A stretch of DNA of 64,000 nt from Kluyvera sp047971185 (GCF_047971185.1 NZ_JBKDZH010000058.1:1-64000), one strand, 5' to 3'; numbered from the stretch's first letter, positions 1 to 9,407 are shown. A program made the numbers and translations. Notes: generated by a model not told the origin, from the letters alone.

Positions 1-1346
1 GCATGACGCAGTTCAATGGAGCCCATCAGCATGTAGTACAACGCCAGGAAGATTGGCATCTGGATGATCAGCGGGAAGCAGCCGCCCAGCGGGTTAACCT
101 TCTCAGCTTTGTACAGGGCCATCATTTCCTGGCTCTGACGCTGTTTGTCATCGCCCAGACGCTCACGCATCGCCTGAATCTTCGGCTGCAGCATACGCAT
201 CTTCGCCATGGAGGTGTACTGCGCTTTGGTCAGCGGGTACATGATGCCACGAACGATAAAGGTGATAACGATGATGGAGAAGCCCCAGTTGCCCAGGAAG
301 CTATGGATCCATTTCAGCAGTTTGAACAGCGGCTGAGAGATGAACCACAGCCAGCCGTAGTCAACGGTCAGGTCAAGGTGCGGCGCAACGGCAGCCATTT
401 TGTCCTGAATTGCCGGGCCTACCCACAGGGTGCTCTGCAGTTTATCGGCCTGGCCTGGCTGAACCAGAACCGGCTGAGATTTGTAGCCGATAGCCACTAC
501 GCCGTTACCGAGGTTAGCGGTGTAGAAGTTATTCGTACCGTTGTTCTGCGGAACCCATGCCGTAGTGAAGTACTGCTGCAGCATGGCAACCCAACCGTTT
601 TTGGTGTTGGTGTTCAGGTTCTCGTTATCAGTGATGGTATCGAATTTGTATTTTTCGTACTTGGAATCAGACGTTGAATACGCTGCGCCACGGAAAGTGT
701 GCATGGTAGACAGGCCACCGGTCTGCGTATCACGCGCGCTTGGCAGCGCGGCAGTCTGCTTCAACTGACCGAAGGTGGAAACTTCCAGCGGTTTCTCGCC
801 GGCGTTCTTCACGTCGTAGCCAACGTTCACCGCATAGTCACCGCGTTTCAGGGTGAAGGTTTTGGTGAAGACGTTGCCTGCTTTATCGGTATAGGTCAGC
901 GGAACGACGATTTCGTTCTGGCCATCGGCCATCACAAACGCATCTTTATCGACGTTATACAGCGGACGCGGGCCGTTAGCCGGGTTGTCCGGGCCGTCAC
1001 GACCGGTTAAGCCGCTCTGTGCCTGATAGACGAACTGCGGAGTGGTTTCCAGTAACTGGAACGGTTCGGTAGACTTAAGCGCTTTCGGGTATGCCGGAAG
1101 CAGCGCCTGCTCAATATCGCCACCGCGAGTGTTGATAGTCAGCTCAAGCACATCGGTTTTAACCGTAATCAGTTTTCCCTGGCCACTGGCCGGTACGCCC
1201 TGGTCGGCGGCGCTACCCGCTGCTGTGGTCGTTGTCTGCGTGGTCTGCTGCTGGGTCTGCGGATTGTTATCCTGCTCCCAGGCTTGCCAGATCATGAAAG
1301 ACACGAACAACAAAGCGATGATAAGAAGATTGCGTTGCGAATCCAT
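1..1346 (-). CDS. yidC: Membrane protein insertase YidC (C-terminal end cut off by window)
   Basis: Inner-membrane insertase that places proteins into the cytoplasmic membrane alone or with the Sec translocon. The first 448 codons or so are present, starting with MDSQRNLLIIALLFV, a hydrophobic N-terminal anchor. A large periplasmic beta-rich domain follows (roughly residues 25-340). The start of the conserved core, with KWIHSFLGNWGFSII and PLTKAQYTSMAKM, comes before the left edge of the window cuts the gene. The E. coli protein is about 548 residues, so about 100 are missing. The gene starts 2 bp after the yidD stop and runs with rpmH, rnpA and yidD, the usual enterobacterial order. Confidence 0.97.
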   Translation of the reverse strand, partial: MDSQRNLLIIALLFVSFMIWQAWEQDNNPQTQQQTTQTTTTAAGSAADQGVPASGQGKLITVKTDVLELTINTRGGDIEQALLPAYPKALKSTEPFQLLETTPQFVYQAQSGLTGRDGPDNPANGPRPLYNVDKDAFVMADGQNEIVVPLTYTDKAGNVFTKTFTLKRGDYAVNVGYDVKNAGEKPLEVSTFGQLKQTAALPSARDTQTGGLSTMHTFRGAAYSTSDSKYEKYKFDTITDNENLNTNTKNGWVAMLQQYFTTAWVPQNNGTNNFYTANLGNGVVAIGYKSQPVLVQPGQADKLQSTLWVGPAIQDKMAAVAPHLDLTVDYGWLWFISQPLFKLLKWIHSFLGNWGFSIIVITFIVRGIMYPLTKAQYTSMAKMRMLQPKIQAMRERLGDDKQRQSQEMMALYKAEKVNPLGGCFPLIIQMPIFLALYYMLMGSIELRH

Positions 1347-1348
1347 CG

Positions 1349-1606
1349 TTAGTGTTCTCTGGTATCAAATGGTCCGGGCGGGACGGGGTCGTCACCACCA
1401 GGGTGTAAAGGGTGGCATTTTAATACGCGTTTCACTGTCAACCAACTGCCTTTTATCACTCCAAACCTGCGCAATGCCTCAATTCCGTATTGAGAGCAGG
1501 TTGGCGTAAAACGGCAATGCGGCCCGAGTAGCGGACTAATCAGGCGCTGATAGACCCGAATCAGGCCTATCAGGAGCCGGGATACAGGCGACAGTGACGG
1601 CGCCAT
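1349..1606 (-). CDS. yidD: Membrane protein insertion efficiency factor YidD
   Basis: Small protein of 85 residues associated with the inner membrane and thought to assist YidC-dependent insertion. It matches the E. coli protein almost residue for residue, including the family signature HCRFTPTCSQYGIEAL with its paired cysteines and the C-terminal HPGGDDPVP. Its start codon lies inside the 3' end of rnpA (37-bp overlap in another frame), the normal arrangement, which implies translational coupling. yidC follows after 2 bp. Confidence 0.97.
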   Translation of the reverse strand: MAPSLSPVSRLLIGLIRVYQRLISPLLGPHCRFTPTCSQYGIEALRRFGVIKGSWLTVKRVLKCHPLHPGGDDPVPPGPFDTREH

Positions 1607-1929
1607 AATTTTTCCAACGCTTCCGAGAGAGCACGGTTATCGAGGTCGGCAACCCCTTTCTTCGCCACCACCACGAAATCCATTGGCGGGAGTTCATGCT
1701 GACGTAAACGGAAACTCTCACGCGTCAGACGTTTAATCCGATTGCGTTCATGTGCGCGTTTAACGTTTTTCTTGGCGACGGTAAGACCGATGCGGGGATG
1801 CCCCAGCGAATTCAGGCGGCCGAGGATGGTGATTTGCGGCGTGCCAGCCCGTTGTGGCTGCTGGAAGACGAATGTGAAATGATTGGGAGTTAACAAACGT
1901 AACTCCCTGGGAAATGCTAGCTTAACCAC
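1570..1929 (-). CDS. rnpA: Ribonuclease P protein component (C5)
   Basis: Protein subunit of RNase P, which helps the M1 RNA cleave the 5' leader from tRNA precursors. It has 119 residues and starts at a GTG, as in E. coli (VKLAFPRELRL). The RNA-binding signature KRAHERNRIKRLTRESFR is present. It is 17 bp downstream of rpmH and overlaps yidD, so ribosomal protein L34 and the RNase P protein are made from one transcript. Confidence 0.97.
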   Translation of the reverse strand: MVKLAFPRELRLLTPNHFTFVFQQPQRAGTPQITILGRLNSLGHPRIGLTVAKKNVKRAHERNRIKRLTRESFRLRQHELPPMDFVVVAKKGVADLDNRALSEALEKLWRRHCRLYPGS

Positions 1930-1946
1930 TCGAGGGGTTAGCTTTA

Positions 1947-2087
1947 TTACTTGGAAACGGTCAGACGAGAACGGCCTTTAGCACGACGACGTGCCAGAAC
2001 CTGACGACCATTTTTAGTAGCCATACGAGCACGGAAGCCGTGAGAACGGTTGCGCTTCAGTACAGACGGTTGAAAAGTGCGTTTCAT
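1947..2087 (-). CDS. rpmH: 50S ribosomal protein L34
   Basis: Very basic 46-residue ribosomal protein of the large subunit. Reading the minus strand gives MKRTFQPSVLKRNRSHGF, a central arginine/alanine-rich stretch, and the end SRLTVSK followed by TAA. This is the invariant L34 sequence. It is first in the rpmH-rnpA-yidD-yidC run and is divergent from dnaA. Confidence 0.98.
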   Translation of the reverse strand: MKRTFQPSVLKRNRSHGFRARMATKNGRQVLARRRAKGRSRLTVSK

Positions 2088-2189
2088 GGCGATTTCTACC
2101 TAAACTTGAATAAATTCAATGGCTTTATTGGATATCCGACCGAAAATTGAACGATGGATGCCGAAGCCATGGGTGATTAAAGAGGCCGG

Positions 2190-2218
2190 ATTGTAATAAT
2201 TGTACACTCCGGAGTCAA
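2190..2218 (-). promoter_or_regulatory. Sigma-70 promoter of rpmH
   Basis: On the minus strand TTGACT (2213-2218) and TACAAT (2190-2195) are separated by exactly 17 bp, close to the sigma-70 consensus. They lie about 100 bp upstream of the rpmH start and point towards it. This matches the known position of the main rpmH promoter in E. coli. Confidence 0.75.
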
Positions 2219-2865
2219 TTCTCTTTCCTTATTTACCGCGTAAAAAACCACGTTTGACCGCCGTTTTTTGCCCGGCAAATGGGCAGCGTCCCTCACCGAA
2301 TTTCGAGCGGTACACGCCGGGTGGGGGATTATACGGGCTACCCATCAAAGCGCAAGGATCATCCTGGATCTTTGTTAGATCATTTAAGCAGAAAATTGTC
2401 GCTAGTCATTAATTTTTCCAATATGCGAAGGAAATCGTGCCTTCTCTCCGCCGGGATCGTTTACACTTAGCGCTTCTGGATCCACCCTGTGGATAAATCG
2501 GGAAGAATCTGTGAGAAACAGAAGATCTCTGGCGCAGTTTACGCTATGATCCTCGGCCCGATCGCGATCGGTGGATCGTTAAAGGGGAAAATAACCGCGT
2601 TCTTTCAGCACAGTGTCTGAAAGACGCTGTTGAAAACCGCAGATAGCGGTTCGCACGTCACCCGCTTGCATCGGGTCTTTTCGACGTGTGCCAAAAATCA
2701 CGAATTTTTAATCTTATACACAGCATCGTTCGGGCTGCATTTGCGCAGCGGCTGAATGAATCCCCGACAGCATTCAGTTTTGCTGGCGGCAGGATCGTCA
2801 GAAGGTAGCCTGCAGGTTTGCCTGGAGGATGATGTGTATCGACTTTTTTTCGAGTGGAGTCCGCC
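2219..2865 (+). promoter_or_regulatory. dnaA upstream region and leader
   Basis: This 650-bp gene-free stretch between the rpmH promoter and dnaA holds the dnaA control region. A DnaA box lies on the minus strand (TTATCCACA, 2488-2496). A -10-like TATGAT (2545-2550) lies in the position of E. coli dnaA promoter 2. A second box, TTATACACA, is at 2714-2722 on the plus strand. Five GATC sites fall between 2524 and 2577, the last four within 30 bp, and one overlaps the -10. Autoregulation by DnaA and SeqA/Dam control are known for E. coli dnaA and are inferred here from the sites. No credible gene lies in the stretch. Confidence 0.7.
2488..2496 (-). promoter_or_regulatory. DnaA box upstream of dnaA
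   Basis: Perfect 9-mer TTATCCACA on the minus strand, the high-affinity DnaA-binding consensus, 55 bp before the putative -10 of dnaA. It is likely the autorepression site. Confidence 0.75.
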
Positions 2866-4263
2866 GTGTCACTTTCGCTTTGGCAGCAATGTCTTGCCCG
2901 ATTGCAGGATGAGTTACCAGCCACAGAATTCAGCATGTGGATCCGCCCGTTGCAGGCGGAACTGAGCGATAACACGCTGGCCCTGTACGCGCCAAATCGT
3001 TTTGTGCTTGATTGGGTACGCGACAAATACCTCAATAACATCAACGGCCTGTTGAATGATTTCTGCGGCGCCGACGCCCCGCAGCTGCGCTTTGAGGTGG
3101 GCACCAAGCCCGTCACCCAAACGTTAAGAGAGACGGCAAACGTCAGCGCTCCGGCGCAAATGGCGCAGGTGCATGCGCCGCGCGTCGCCCCGGCCCCGCG
3201 CGCAGGCTGGGACAACGTTCCGGCCCCTGCTGAGCCTTCTTACCGCTCCAACGTCAACGTTAAACATACCTTTGATAACTTCGTCGAAGGTAAATCGAAC
3301 CAGCTGGCCCGCGCGGCGGCGCGCCAGGTGGCGGATAACCCCGGCGGCGCCTATAACCCGCTGTTCCTGTACGGCGGTACGGGCCTGGGTAAAACGCACC
3401 TGCTGCACGCGGTGGGCAACGGTATTATCGCCCGCAAGCCAAACGCCAAAGTGGTGTATATGCACTCCGAGCGTTTTGTCCAGGACATGGTAAAAGCCCT
3501 GCAAAACAATGCGATCGAAGAGTTTAAACGCTACTACCGCTCCGTTGATGCGCTGCTGATCGATGACATCCAGTTCTTTGCCAACAAAGAGCGCTCGCAG
3601 GAAGAGTTCTTCCACACCTTCAACGCCCTGCTGGAAGGTAATCAGCAGATCATCCTCACCTCGGATCGCTATCCGAAAGAGATCAACGGCGTTGAAGATC
3701 GTCTCAAATCCCGCTTTGGCTGGGGCCTGACGGTGGCGATCGAGCCGCCGGAGCTTGAGACCCGCGTCGCTATTCTGATGAAAAAGGCCGATGAAAATGA
3801 CATTCGTCTGCCTGGCGAAGTGGCGTTCTTTATTGCCAAGCGTCTACGCTCTAACGTGCGTGAGCTGGAAGGGGCGCTGAACCGCGTAATCGCCAACGCC
3901 AACTTTACCGGTCGGGCGATCACCATCGATTTCGTGCGCGAAGCGCTGCGCGATCTGCTGGCATTGCAGGAAAAACTGGTCACCATCGACAATATTCAGA
4001 AGACGGTGGCGGAGTACTACAAAATTAAAGTGGCGGACCTGCTCTCCAAACGACGTTCTCGTTCGGTAGCGCGTCCGCGCCAGATGGCGATGGCGTTGGC
4101 GAAAGAACTCACCAACCACAGTCTGCCGGAGATTGGCGATGCGTTTGGTGGCCGTGACCATACCACCGTGCTGCACGCCTGCCGTAAGATTGAACAGCTG
4201 CGTGAAGAAAGCCACGATATCAAAGAAGACTTTTCCAATTTAATCAGAACATTGTCGTCGTGA
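2866..4263 (+). CDS. dnaA: Chromosomal replication initiator DnaA
   Basis: AAA+ ATPase that binds DnaA boxes and melts oriC to start chromosome replication. The start is taken as the GTG at 2866 behind GTGGAG (protein begins SLSLWQQCLARLQ), as in E. coli, giving 465 residues against 467. Domain I is at about 1-85. A variable linker with small differences from E. coli spans about 86-130. The AAA+ domain has Walker A GGTGLGKTH and Walker B LLIDDIQFF. The C-terminal helix-turn-helix carries the DnaA signature DHTTVLHACRKI. dnaN starts 4 bp after the stop. oriC itself is not in the window, as expected, since in enterics it lies beside mnmG. Confidence 0.99.
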   Translation: MSLSLWQQCLARLQDELPATEFSMWIRPLQAELSDNTLALYAPNRFVLDWVRDKYLNNINGLLNDFCGADAPQLRFEVGTKPVTQTLRETANVSAPAQMAQVHAPRVAPAPRAGWDNVPAPAEPSYRSNVNVKHTFDNFVEGKSNQLARAAARQVADNPGGAYNPLFLYGGTGLGKTHLLHAVGNGIIARKPNAKVVYMHSERFVQDMVKALQNNAIEEFKRYYRSVDALLIDDIQFFANKERSQEEFFHTFNALLEGNQQIILTSDRYPKEINGVEDRLKSRFGWGLTVAIEPPELETRVAILMKKADENDIRLPGEVAFFIAKRLRSNVRELEGALNRVIANANFTGRAITIDFVREALRDLLALQEKLVTIDNIQKTVAEYYKIKVADLLSKRRSRSVARPRQMAMALAKELTNHSLPEIGDAFGGRDHTTVLHACRKIEQLREESHDIKEDFSNLIRTLSS

Positions 4264-4267
4264 TCCT

Positions 4268-5368
4268 ATGAAATTTACCGTAGAACGTGAACATTTATTA
4301 AAACCGTTACAACAGGTGAGTGGCCCGTTAGGCGGGCGTCCGACATTGCCGATTCTGGGTAACCTGTTGCTGCAGGTCGCGGACGGCACGCTGTCGCTGA
4401 CCGGTACCGATTTGGAAATGGAAATGGTAGCGCGCGTGGCGCTGCTGCAGGCGCATGAACCGGGCGCGACTACCGTCCCGGCGCGTAAATTCTTCGACAT
4501 CTGCCGTGGCCTGCCGGAAGGCGCGGAAATCGCCGTGCAGCTGGAAGGCGACCGCATGCTGGTGCGCTCTGGCCGTAGCCGCTTCTCGCTCTCTACGCTG
4601 CCTGCCGCCGACTTCCCGAACCTTGACGACTGGCAGAGCGACGTGGAATTCACGCTGCCGCAGGCCACAATGAAACGCCTGATTGAAGCCACCCAGTTCT
4701 CGATGGCCCATCAGGATGTGCGTTATTACTTAAACGGTATGCTGTTCGAAACCGAAGGCGAAGAGCTGCGTACCGTGGCGACCGACGGCCACCGTCTGGC
4801 GGTCTGCTCTATGCCGGTGGGCCAGTCCCTGCCGAGCCATTCGGTGATCGTGCCGCGTAAAGGGGTGATTGAGCTGATGCGTATGCTCGACGGCGGCGAC
4901 ACGCCGCTGCGCGTGCAGATCGGCAGCAACAACATCCGTGCGCACGTCGGTGACTTTATCTTCACCTCGAAGCTGGTTGACGGCCGTTTCCCGGATTATC
5001 GTCGCGTGTTGCCGAAGAACCCGGATAAACACCTCGAAGCCGGCTGCGATATCCTCAAGCAGGCGTTTGCCCGTGCGGCGATTCTCTCGAACGAGAAATT
5101 CCGCGGCGTGCGTCTGTACGTCAGCGAAAATCAGCTGAAAATTACCGCCAACAACCCGGAACAGGAAGAGGCGGAAGAGATCCTGGATGTCACCTATCCA
5201 GGCACTGAGCTGGAAATCGGCTTTAACGTCAGCTACGTACTGGACGTGCTCAATGCGCTGAAGTGCGAAAATGTGCGCATTATGCTGACTGACTCCGTGT
5301 CCAGCGTACAGATTGAAGATGCGGCGTCTCAGAGTGCTGCCTACGTTGTTATGCCAATGAGACTGTAA
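4268..5368 (+). CDS. dnaN: DNA polymerase III sliding clamp (beta subunit)
   Basis: Ring-shaped dimeric processivity clamp that tethers DNA polymerase III to DNA. It has 366 residues, the same as E. coli, from MKFTVEREHLLKPLQQV to the C-terminal YVVMPMRL that forms part of the partner-binding cleft. Three repeated clamp folds are expected. It begins 4 bp after dnaA and its stop overlaps the recF start (TAATG), so dnaA-dnaN-recF form one translationally linked operon. Confidence 0.99.
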   Translation: MKFTVEREHLLKPLQQVSGPLGGRPTLPILGNLLLQVADGTLSLTGTDLEMEMVARVALLQAHEPGATTVPARKFFDICRGLPEGAEIAVQLEGDRMLVRSGRSRFSLSTLPAADFPNLDDWQSDVEFTLPQATMKRLIEATQFSMAHQDVRYYLNGMLFETEGEELRTVATDGHRLAVCSMPVGQSLPSHSVIVPRKGVIELMRMLDGGDTPLRVQIGSNNIRAHVGDFIFTSKLVDGRFPDYRRVLPKNPDKHLEAGCDILKQAFARAAILSNEKFRGVRLYVSENQLKITANNPEQEEAEEILDVTYPGTELEIGFNVSYVLDVLNALKCENVRIMLTDSVSSVQIEDAASQSAAYVVMPMRL

Positions 5369-6441
5369 TGTCGCTCTCCCGCCTGTTGATCCGCGATTTT
5401 CGCAATATCGAAAACGCGGATCTTGCCTTATCCCCCGGCTTTAACTTCCTGGTTGGCGCTAACGGCAGCGGTAAAACCAGCGTGCTGGAAGCCATCTATA
5501 CGCTCGGCCACGGCCGGGCGTTTCGCAGTTTGCAGATTGGCCGCGTGATCCGCCACGAGCAGGAATCTTTCGTACTGCACGGCCGCCTTCAGGGCGCGGA
5601 GCGTGAAACCTCGATCGGCCTGACCAAAGATAAACTGGGCGACAGCAAAGTGCGCATCGATGGTACCGACGGCCACAAGGTCGCCGAGCTGGCGCTGCTG
5701 ATGCCAATGCAGCTGATTACGCCCGAGGGGTTTACTTTACTCAACGGCGGCCCCAAATATAGAAGAGCGTTCCTCGATTGGGGATGCTTCCATAACGAAG
5801 CCGGATTCTTCACCGCCTGGAGCAACCTGAAGCGCCTGCTCAAGCAGCGCAACGCCGCGCTGCGCCAGGTGAGCCGCTATGCGCAGCTGCGTCCGTGGGA
5901 TCTCGAACTTATCCCGCTGGCCGAGCAAATCAGCCGCTGGCGGGCGGAATACAGTACCGGTATCGCCGAAGATATGGCCGATACCTGCAAGCAATTTCTC
6001 CCGGAGTTCTCTCTGACCTTCTCCTTCCAGCGCGGCTGGGAGAAAGAGACCGATTATGCCGAGGTGCTGGAGAGAAACTTCGAACGCGACCGTATGCTGA
6101 CCTACACGGCACACGGCCCGCACAAGGCGGACTTCCGCATTCGCGCCGACGGCGCGCCGGTGGAAGACACCTTATCGCGCGGGCAGCTTAAGCTGCTGAT
6201 GTGCGCGCTACGCCTGGCACAGGGCGAGTTTCTGACCCGCGAGAGCGGCAGACGCTGCCTGTACCTGATAGATGATTTTGCCTCGGAGCTTGACGACGCG
6301 CGGCGCGGCCTGCTGGCCAGCCGTTTAAAAGCCACACAGTCTCAGGTTTTCGTCAGCGCGATCAGCGCTGAACACGTTGTGGACATGTCGGATGAAAATT
6401 CGAAGATGTTTACCGTGGAAAAGGGTAAAATAACGGATTAA
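5368..6441 (+). CDS. recF: Recombination mediator RecF
   Basis: SMC-like ATPase that, with RecO and RecR, loads RecA at single-strand gaps. It has 357 residues. Walker A is GANGSGKTS (about 30-38), the ABC-type signature is LSRGQLKLL, and the Walker B region is YLIDDFASELD near the C-terminus. The ATG overlaps the dnaN stop by one base. gyrB follows 28 bp later. Confidence 0.98.
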   Translation: MSLSRLLIRDFRNIENADLALSPGFNFLVGANGSGKTSVLEAIYTLGHGRAFRSLQIGRVIRHEQESFVLHGRLQGAERETSIGLTKDKLGDSKVRIDGTDGHKVAELALLMPMQLITPEGFTLLNGGPKYRRAFLDWGCFHNEAGFFTAWSNLKRLLKQRNAALRQVSRYAQLRPWDLELIPLAEQISRWRAEYSTGIAEDMADTCKQFLPEFSLTFSFQRGWEKETDYAEVLERNFERDRMLTYTAHGPHKADFRIRADGAPVEDTLSRGQLKLLMCALRLAQGEFLTRESGRRCLYLIDDFASELDDARRGLLASRLKATQSQVFVSAISAEHVVDMSDENSKMFTVEKGKITD

Positions 6442-6469
6442 CCCAAGATTAAATGAGCGAGAAACGTTG

Positions 6470-8884
6470 ATGTCGAATTCTTATGACTCCTCCAGTATCA
6501 AAGTCCTGAAAGGGCTGGATGCGGTGCGTAAGCGCCCGGGTATGTATATCGGCGACACGGATGACGGCACCGGTCTGCACCACATGGTATTCGAGGTTGT
6601 GGATAACGCTATCGACGAAGCGCTCGCTGGTTACTGCAAAGATATCATCGTCACCATCCACAGCGACAACTCCGTCTCCGTACAGGATGATGGCCGCGGC
6701 ATCCCGACCGGTATTCACCCGGAAGAGGGCGTCTCCGCGGCGGAAGTTATCATGACCGTGCTGCACGCAGGCGGTAAATTCGATGATAACTCCTATAAAG
6801 TGTCCGGCGGTCTGCACGGCGTAGGCGTCTCCGTGGTTAACGCCCTGTCGCAGAAACTGGAGCTGGTTATCCAGCGCGATAACAAAATTCACCGTCAGAT
6901 CTACGCCCACGGCGTGCCGCAGGCTCCGCTGGCGGTGACTGGCGATACCGAAAAAACCGGTACCATGGTGCGTTTCTGGCCGAGCTATGAAACCTTCACC
7001 AACGTCACCGAATTTGAATATGACATCCTGGCGAAACGCCTGCGTGAGCTGTCGTTCCTGAACTCCGGCGTCTCTATCCGCCTGCGCGACAAGCGCGACG
7101 GCAAAGAAGACCATTTCCACTACGAAGGCGGCATCAAGGCGTTCGTTGAGTACCTCAACAAGAACAAAACGCCGATCCACCCGAATATCTTCTACTTCTC
7201 CACCGAAAAAGACGGTATTGGCGTAGAAGTGGCGCTGCAGTGGAACGATGGTTTCCAGGAAAACATCTACTGCTTCACCAACAACATTCCGCAGCGTGAT
7301 GGCGGTACCCACCTGGCGGGCTTCCGTGCGGCGATGACCCGTACCCTGAACGCCTACATGGACAAAGAAGGCTACAGCAAAAAAGCGAAAGTCAGCGCCA
7401 CCGGCGACGATGCCCGTGAAGGCCTGATTGCCGTGGTGTCCGTGAAGGTACCGGATCCGAAATTCTCCTCCCAGACCAAAGACAAGCTGGTCTCCTCTGA
7501 GGTGAAATCGGCGGTTGAACAGCAGATGAACGAACTGCTGAGCGAATACCTGCTGGAAAATCCGTCTGACGCGAAAATCGTGGTCGGCAAAATTATCGAC
7601 GCCGCGCGTGCCCGTGAAGCGGCACGTAAAGCCCGTGAAATGACCCGCCGTAAAGGCGCGCTGGACTTAGCAGGCCTGCCGGGCAAACTGGCCGACTGCC
7701 AGGAACGCGACCCGGCGCTGTCTGAACTGTACCTCGTGGAAGGGGACTCCGCGGGCGGCTCTGCGAAGCAGGGGCGTAACCGTAAGAACCAGGCGATTCT
7801 GCCGCTGAAGGGTAAAATCCTCAACGTTGAGAAAGCGCGCTTCGACAAGATGCTCTCTTCTCAGGAAGTGGCGACGCTGATTACCGCGCTGGGCTGCGGC
7901 ATCGGTCGCGACGAGTACAACCCGGACAAACTGCGCTATCACAGCATCATCATCATGACCGATGCGGACGTCGATGGTTCGCACATCCGTACGCTGCTGC
8001 TGACCTTCTTCTATCGTCAGATGCCGGAAATCGTCGAGCGTGGTCACGTCTACATTGCACAGCCGCCGCTGTACAAAGTGAAAAAAGGCAAGCAGGAACA
8101 GTACATTAAAGACGACGAAGCGATGGATCAGTACCAGATTTCCATCGCCCTCGACGGTGCGACCCTGCACACCAACGCCAGCGCGCCGGCCCTGGCGGGC
8201 GAACCGCTGGAACGCCTGGTGGCCGAATTCAACGGCACGCAGAAAATGATTAACCGCATGGAGCGTCGTTTCCCGAAAGCGCTGCTGAAAGAGCTTATCT
8301 ATCAGCCAACGCTGGTCGACGCGGACCTGTCCGACGAGCAGAAAGTCACGCGCTGGGTGAACGCGCTGGTGACCGAGCTGAACGAAAAAGAACAGCACGG
8401 CAGCCTGTGGAAGTTTGATATTCAGCACAATGCTGAACAGCAGCATTTCGAGCCGATTATCCGCGTGCGTACACACGGCGTGGATACCGACTACGTGCTG
8501 GATAGCGAATTCGTTAACGGTGCTGAATACCGTCGTATCTTCACGCTGGGCGAGAAGCTGCGTGGCCTGGTGGAAGAAGATGCGTTCATCGAACGTGGCG
8601 AACGCCGTCAGCCGGTGGCCAGCTTCGAGCAGGCGCTGGATTGGCTGGTGAAAGAGTCCCGCCGTGGCCTTGCGATTCAGCGTTATAAAGGTCTGGGCGA
8701 GATGAACCCGGATCAGCTGTGGGAAACCACCATGGACCCGGACAGCCGCCGCATGCTGCGCGTTACCGTGAAGGACGCGATTGCCGCCGACCAGCTGTTC
8801 ACCACCCTGATGGGTGACGCCGTAGAACCGCGTCGTGCGTTTATCGAAGAGAACGCCCTGAAAGCGGCGAATATCGATATCTAA
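6470..8884 (+). CDS. gyrB: DNA gyrase subunit B
   Basis: ATPase subunit of gyrase, which introduces negative supercoils. It has 804 residues, identical in length to E. coli. A TTG three bases upstream keeps the frame open, but the ATG at 6470 (MSNSYDSSSIKVLKG) is the conserved start. The GHKL ATPase site shows EVVDNAIDEA, DDGRGIP and GGLHGVGVS. The TOPRIM domain has LVEGDSAGGSAKQGRNRKNQ and MTDADVDGSHIR. The residues around the quinolone-resistance region (EGDS and KNQAILPLKGK) look wild type. The C-terminal QRYKGLGEMNP motif is intact. Confidence 0.99.
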   Translation: MSNSYDSSSIKVLKGLDAVRKRPGMYIGDTDDGTGLHHMVFEVVDNAIDEALAGYCKDIIVTIHSDNSVSVQDDGRGIPTGIHPEEGVSAAEVIMTVLHAGGKFDDNSYKVSGGLHGVGVSVVNALSQKLELVIQRDNKIHRQIYAHGVPQAPLAVTGDTEKTGTMVRFWPSYETFTNVTEFEYDILAKRLRELSFLNSGVSIRLRDKRDGKEDHFHYEGGIKAFVEYLNKNKTPIHPNIFYFSTEKDGIGVEVALQWNDGFQENIYCFTNNIPQRDGGTHLAGFRAAMTRTLNAYMDKEGYSKKAKVSATGDDAREGLIAVVSVKVPDPKFSSQTKDKLVSSEVKSAVEQQMNELLSEYLLENPSDAKIVVGKIIDAARAREAARKAREMTRRKGALDLAGLPGKLADCQERDPALSELYLVEGDSAGGSAKQGRNRKNQAILPLKGKILNVEKARFDKMLSSQEVATLITALGCGIGRDEYNPDKLRYHSIIIMTDADVDGSHIRTLLLTFFYRQMPEIVERGHVYIAQPPLYKVKKGKQEQYIKDDEAMDQYQISIALDGATLHTNASAPALAGEPLERLVAEFNGTQKMINRMERRFPKALLKELIYQPTLVDADLSDEQKVTRWVNALVTELNEKEQHGSLWKFDIQHNAEQQHFEPIIRVRTHGVDTDYVLDSEFVNGAEYRRIFTLGEKLRGLVEEDAFIERGERRQPVASFEQALDWLVKESRRGLAIQRYKGLGEMNPDQLWETTMDPDSRRMLRVTVKDAIAADQLFTTLMGDAVEPRRAFIEENALKAANIDI

Positions 8885-8916
8885 GCACATCGTCGCCATC
8901 CGCTTTACCCAAAAAT

Positions 8917-8942
8917 GCCTGAATTTTTTCAGGCGTTTTTTT
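8917..8942 (+). terminator. Rho-independent terminator of gyrB
   Basis: Stem GCCTGAA/TTCAGGC with a four-T loop followed by a run of seven T after one G, 33 bp past the gyrB stop. Confidence 0.85.
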
Positions 8943-9005
8943 ATGCCTTACGCACGCGAACTATACTTCACTACGTCTTCTATCAATTTTACTCAGAGGT
9001 GCAGC

Positions 9006-9407
9006 ATGGGGCTTTTCGATGATGTAGTGGGGTCGTTATTGCAGGGCGATACCGGCAAATATCAGGCAATCCTGACCTGGGTAAACGAGCAGGGCGGCAT
9101 TCAGGCGCTGCTGGAAAAGCTGCAAAACGGTGGCCTGGGCGATATTGCCGCCTCGTGGATCAGCAATCAGCAAAGTAATCAGCCGATTAGCGGCGATCAG
9201 GTTGAGTCTGCGCTCGGCACCTCGGCGGTCTCTGACCTCGGCCAGAAGCTGGGGGTGGATACCGGTTCTGCCTCGTCGATGCTGGCAGACTACCTGCCGA
9301 AAATTATTGATGCCCTTTCCCCGCAGGGTGAGGTTGACCCGCAGGCGCACAACGACCTGCTGTCTGCCGGAATGAACCTGCTTAAAGGCGGCAAGCTATT
9401 CGGTTAA
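9006..9407 (+). CDS. yidB: YidB family protein (DUF937)
   Basis: Protein of unknown biochemical role, 133 residues, matching E. coli YidB from MGLFDDVVG through ALGTSAVSDLGQKLG to the lysine/glycine-rich C-terminus. The frame is open further upstream, but the ATG at 9006, preceded by CAGAGGTG, gives the family's usual N-terminus. It has no signal peptide or membrane segment. It sits between gyrB and yidA, the conserved position. Confidence 0.93.
   Translation: MGLFDDVVGSLLQGDTGKYQAILTWVNEQGGIQALLEKLQNGGLGDIAASWISNQQSNQPISGDQVESALGTSAVSDLGQKLGVDTGSASSMLADYLPKIIDALSPQGEVDPQAHNDLLSAGMNLLKGGKLFG

Noticed and set aside
2200..2470. Two short open frames in the rpmH-dnaA gap
   Set aside because: No family resemblance, no ribosome sites, and they cover known regulatory DNA.
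2219..2865. Possible replication origin next to dnaA
   Set aside because: Two DnaA boxes and GATC sites are present but the ordered 13-mers and box array of enterobacterial oriC are missing; in this group oriC lies beside mnmG.
7667..8899. 410-codon open frame antisense to gyrB
   Set aside because: Typical shadow frame of a GC-rich conserved gene; no start signal or recognisable domain. Similar shadows occur antisense to ilvB and galA.
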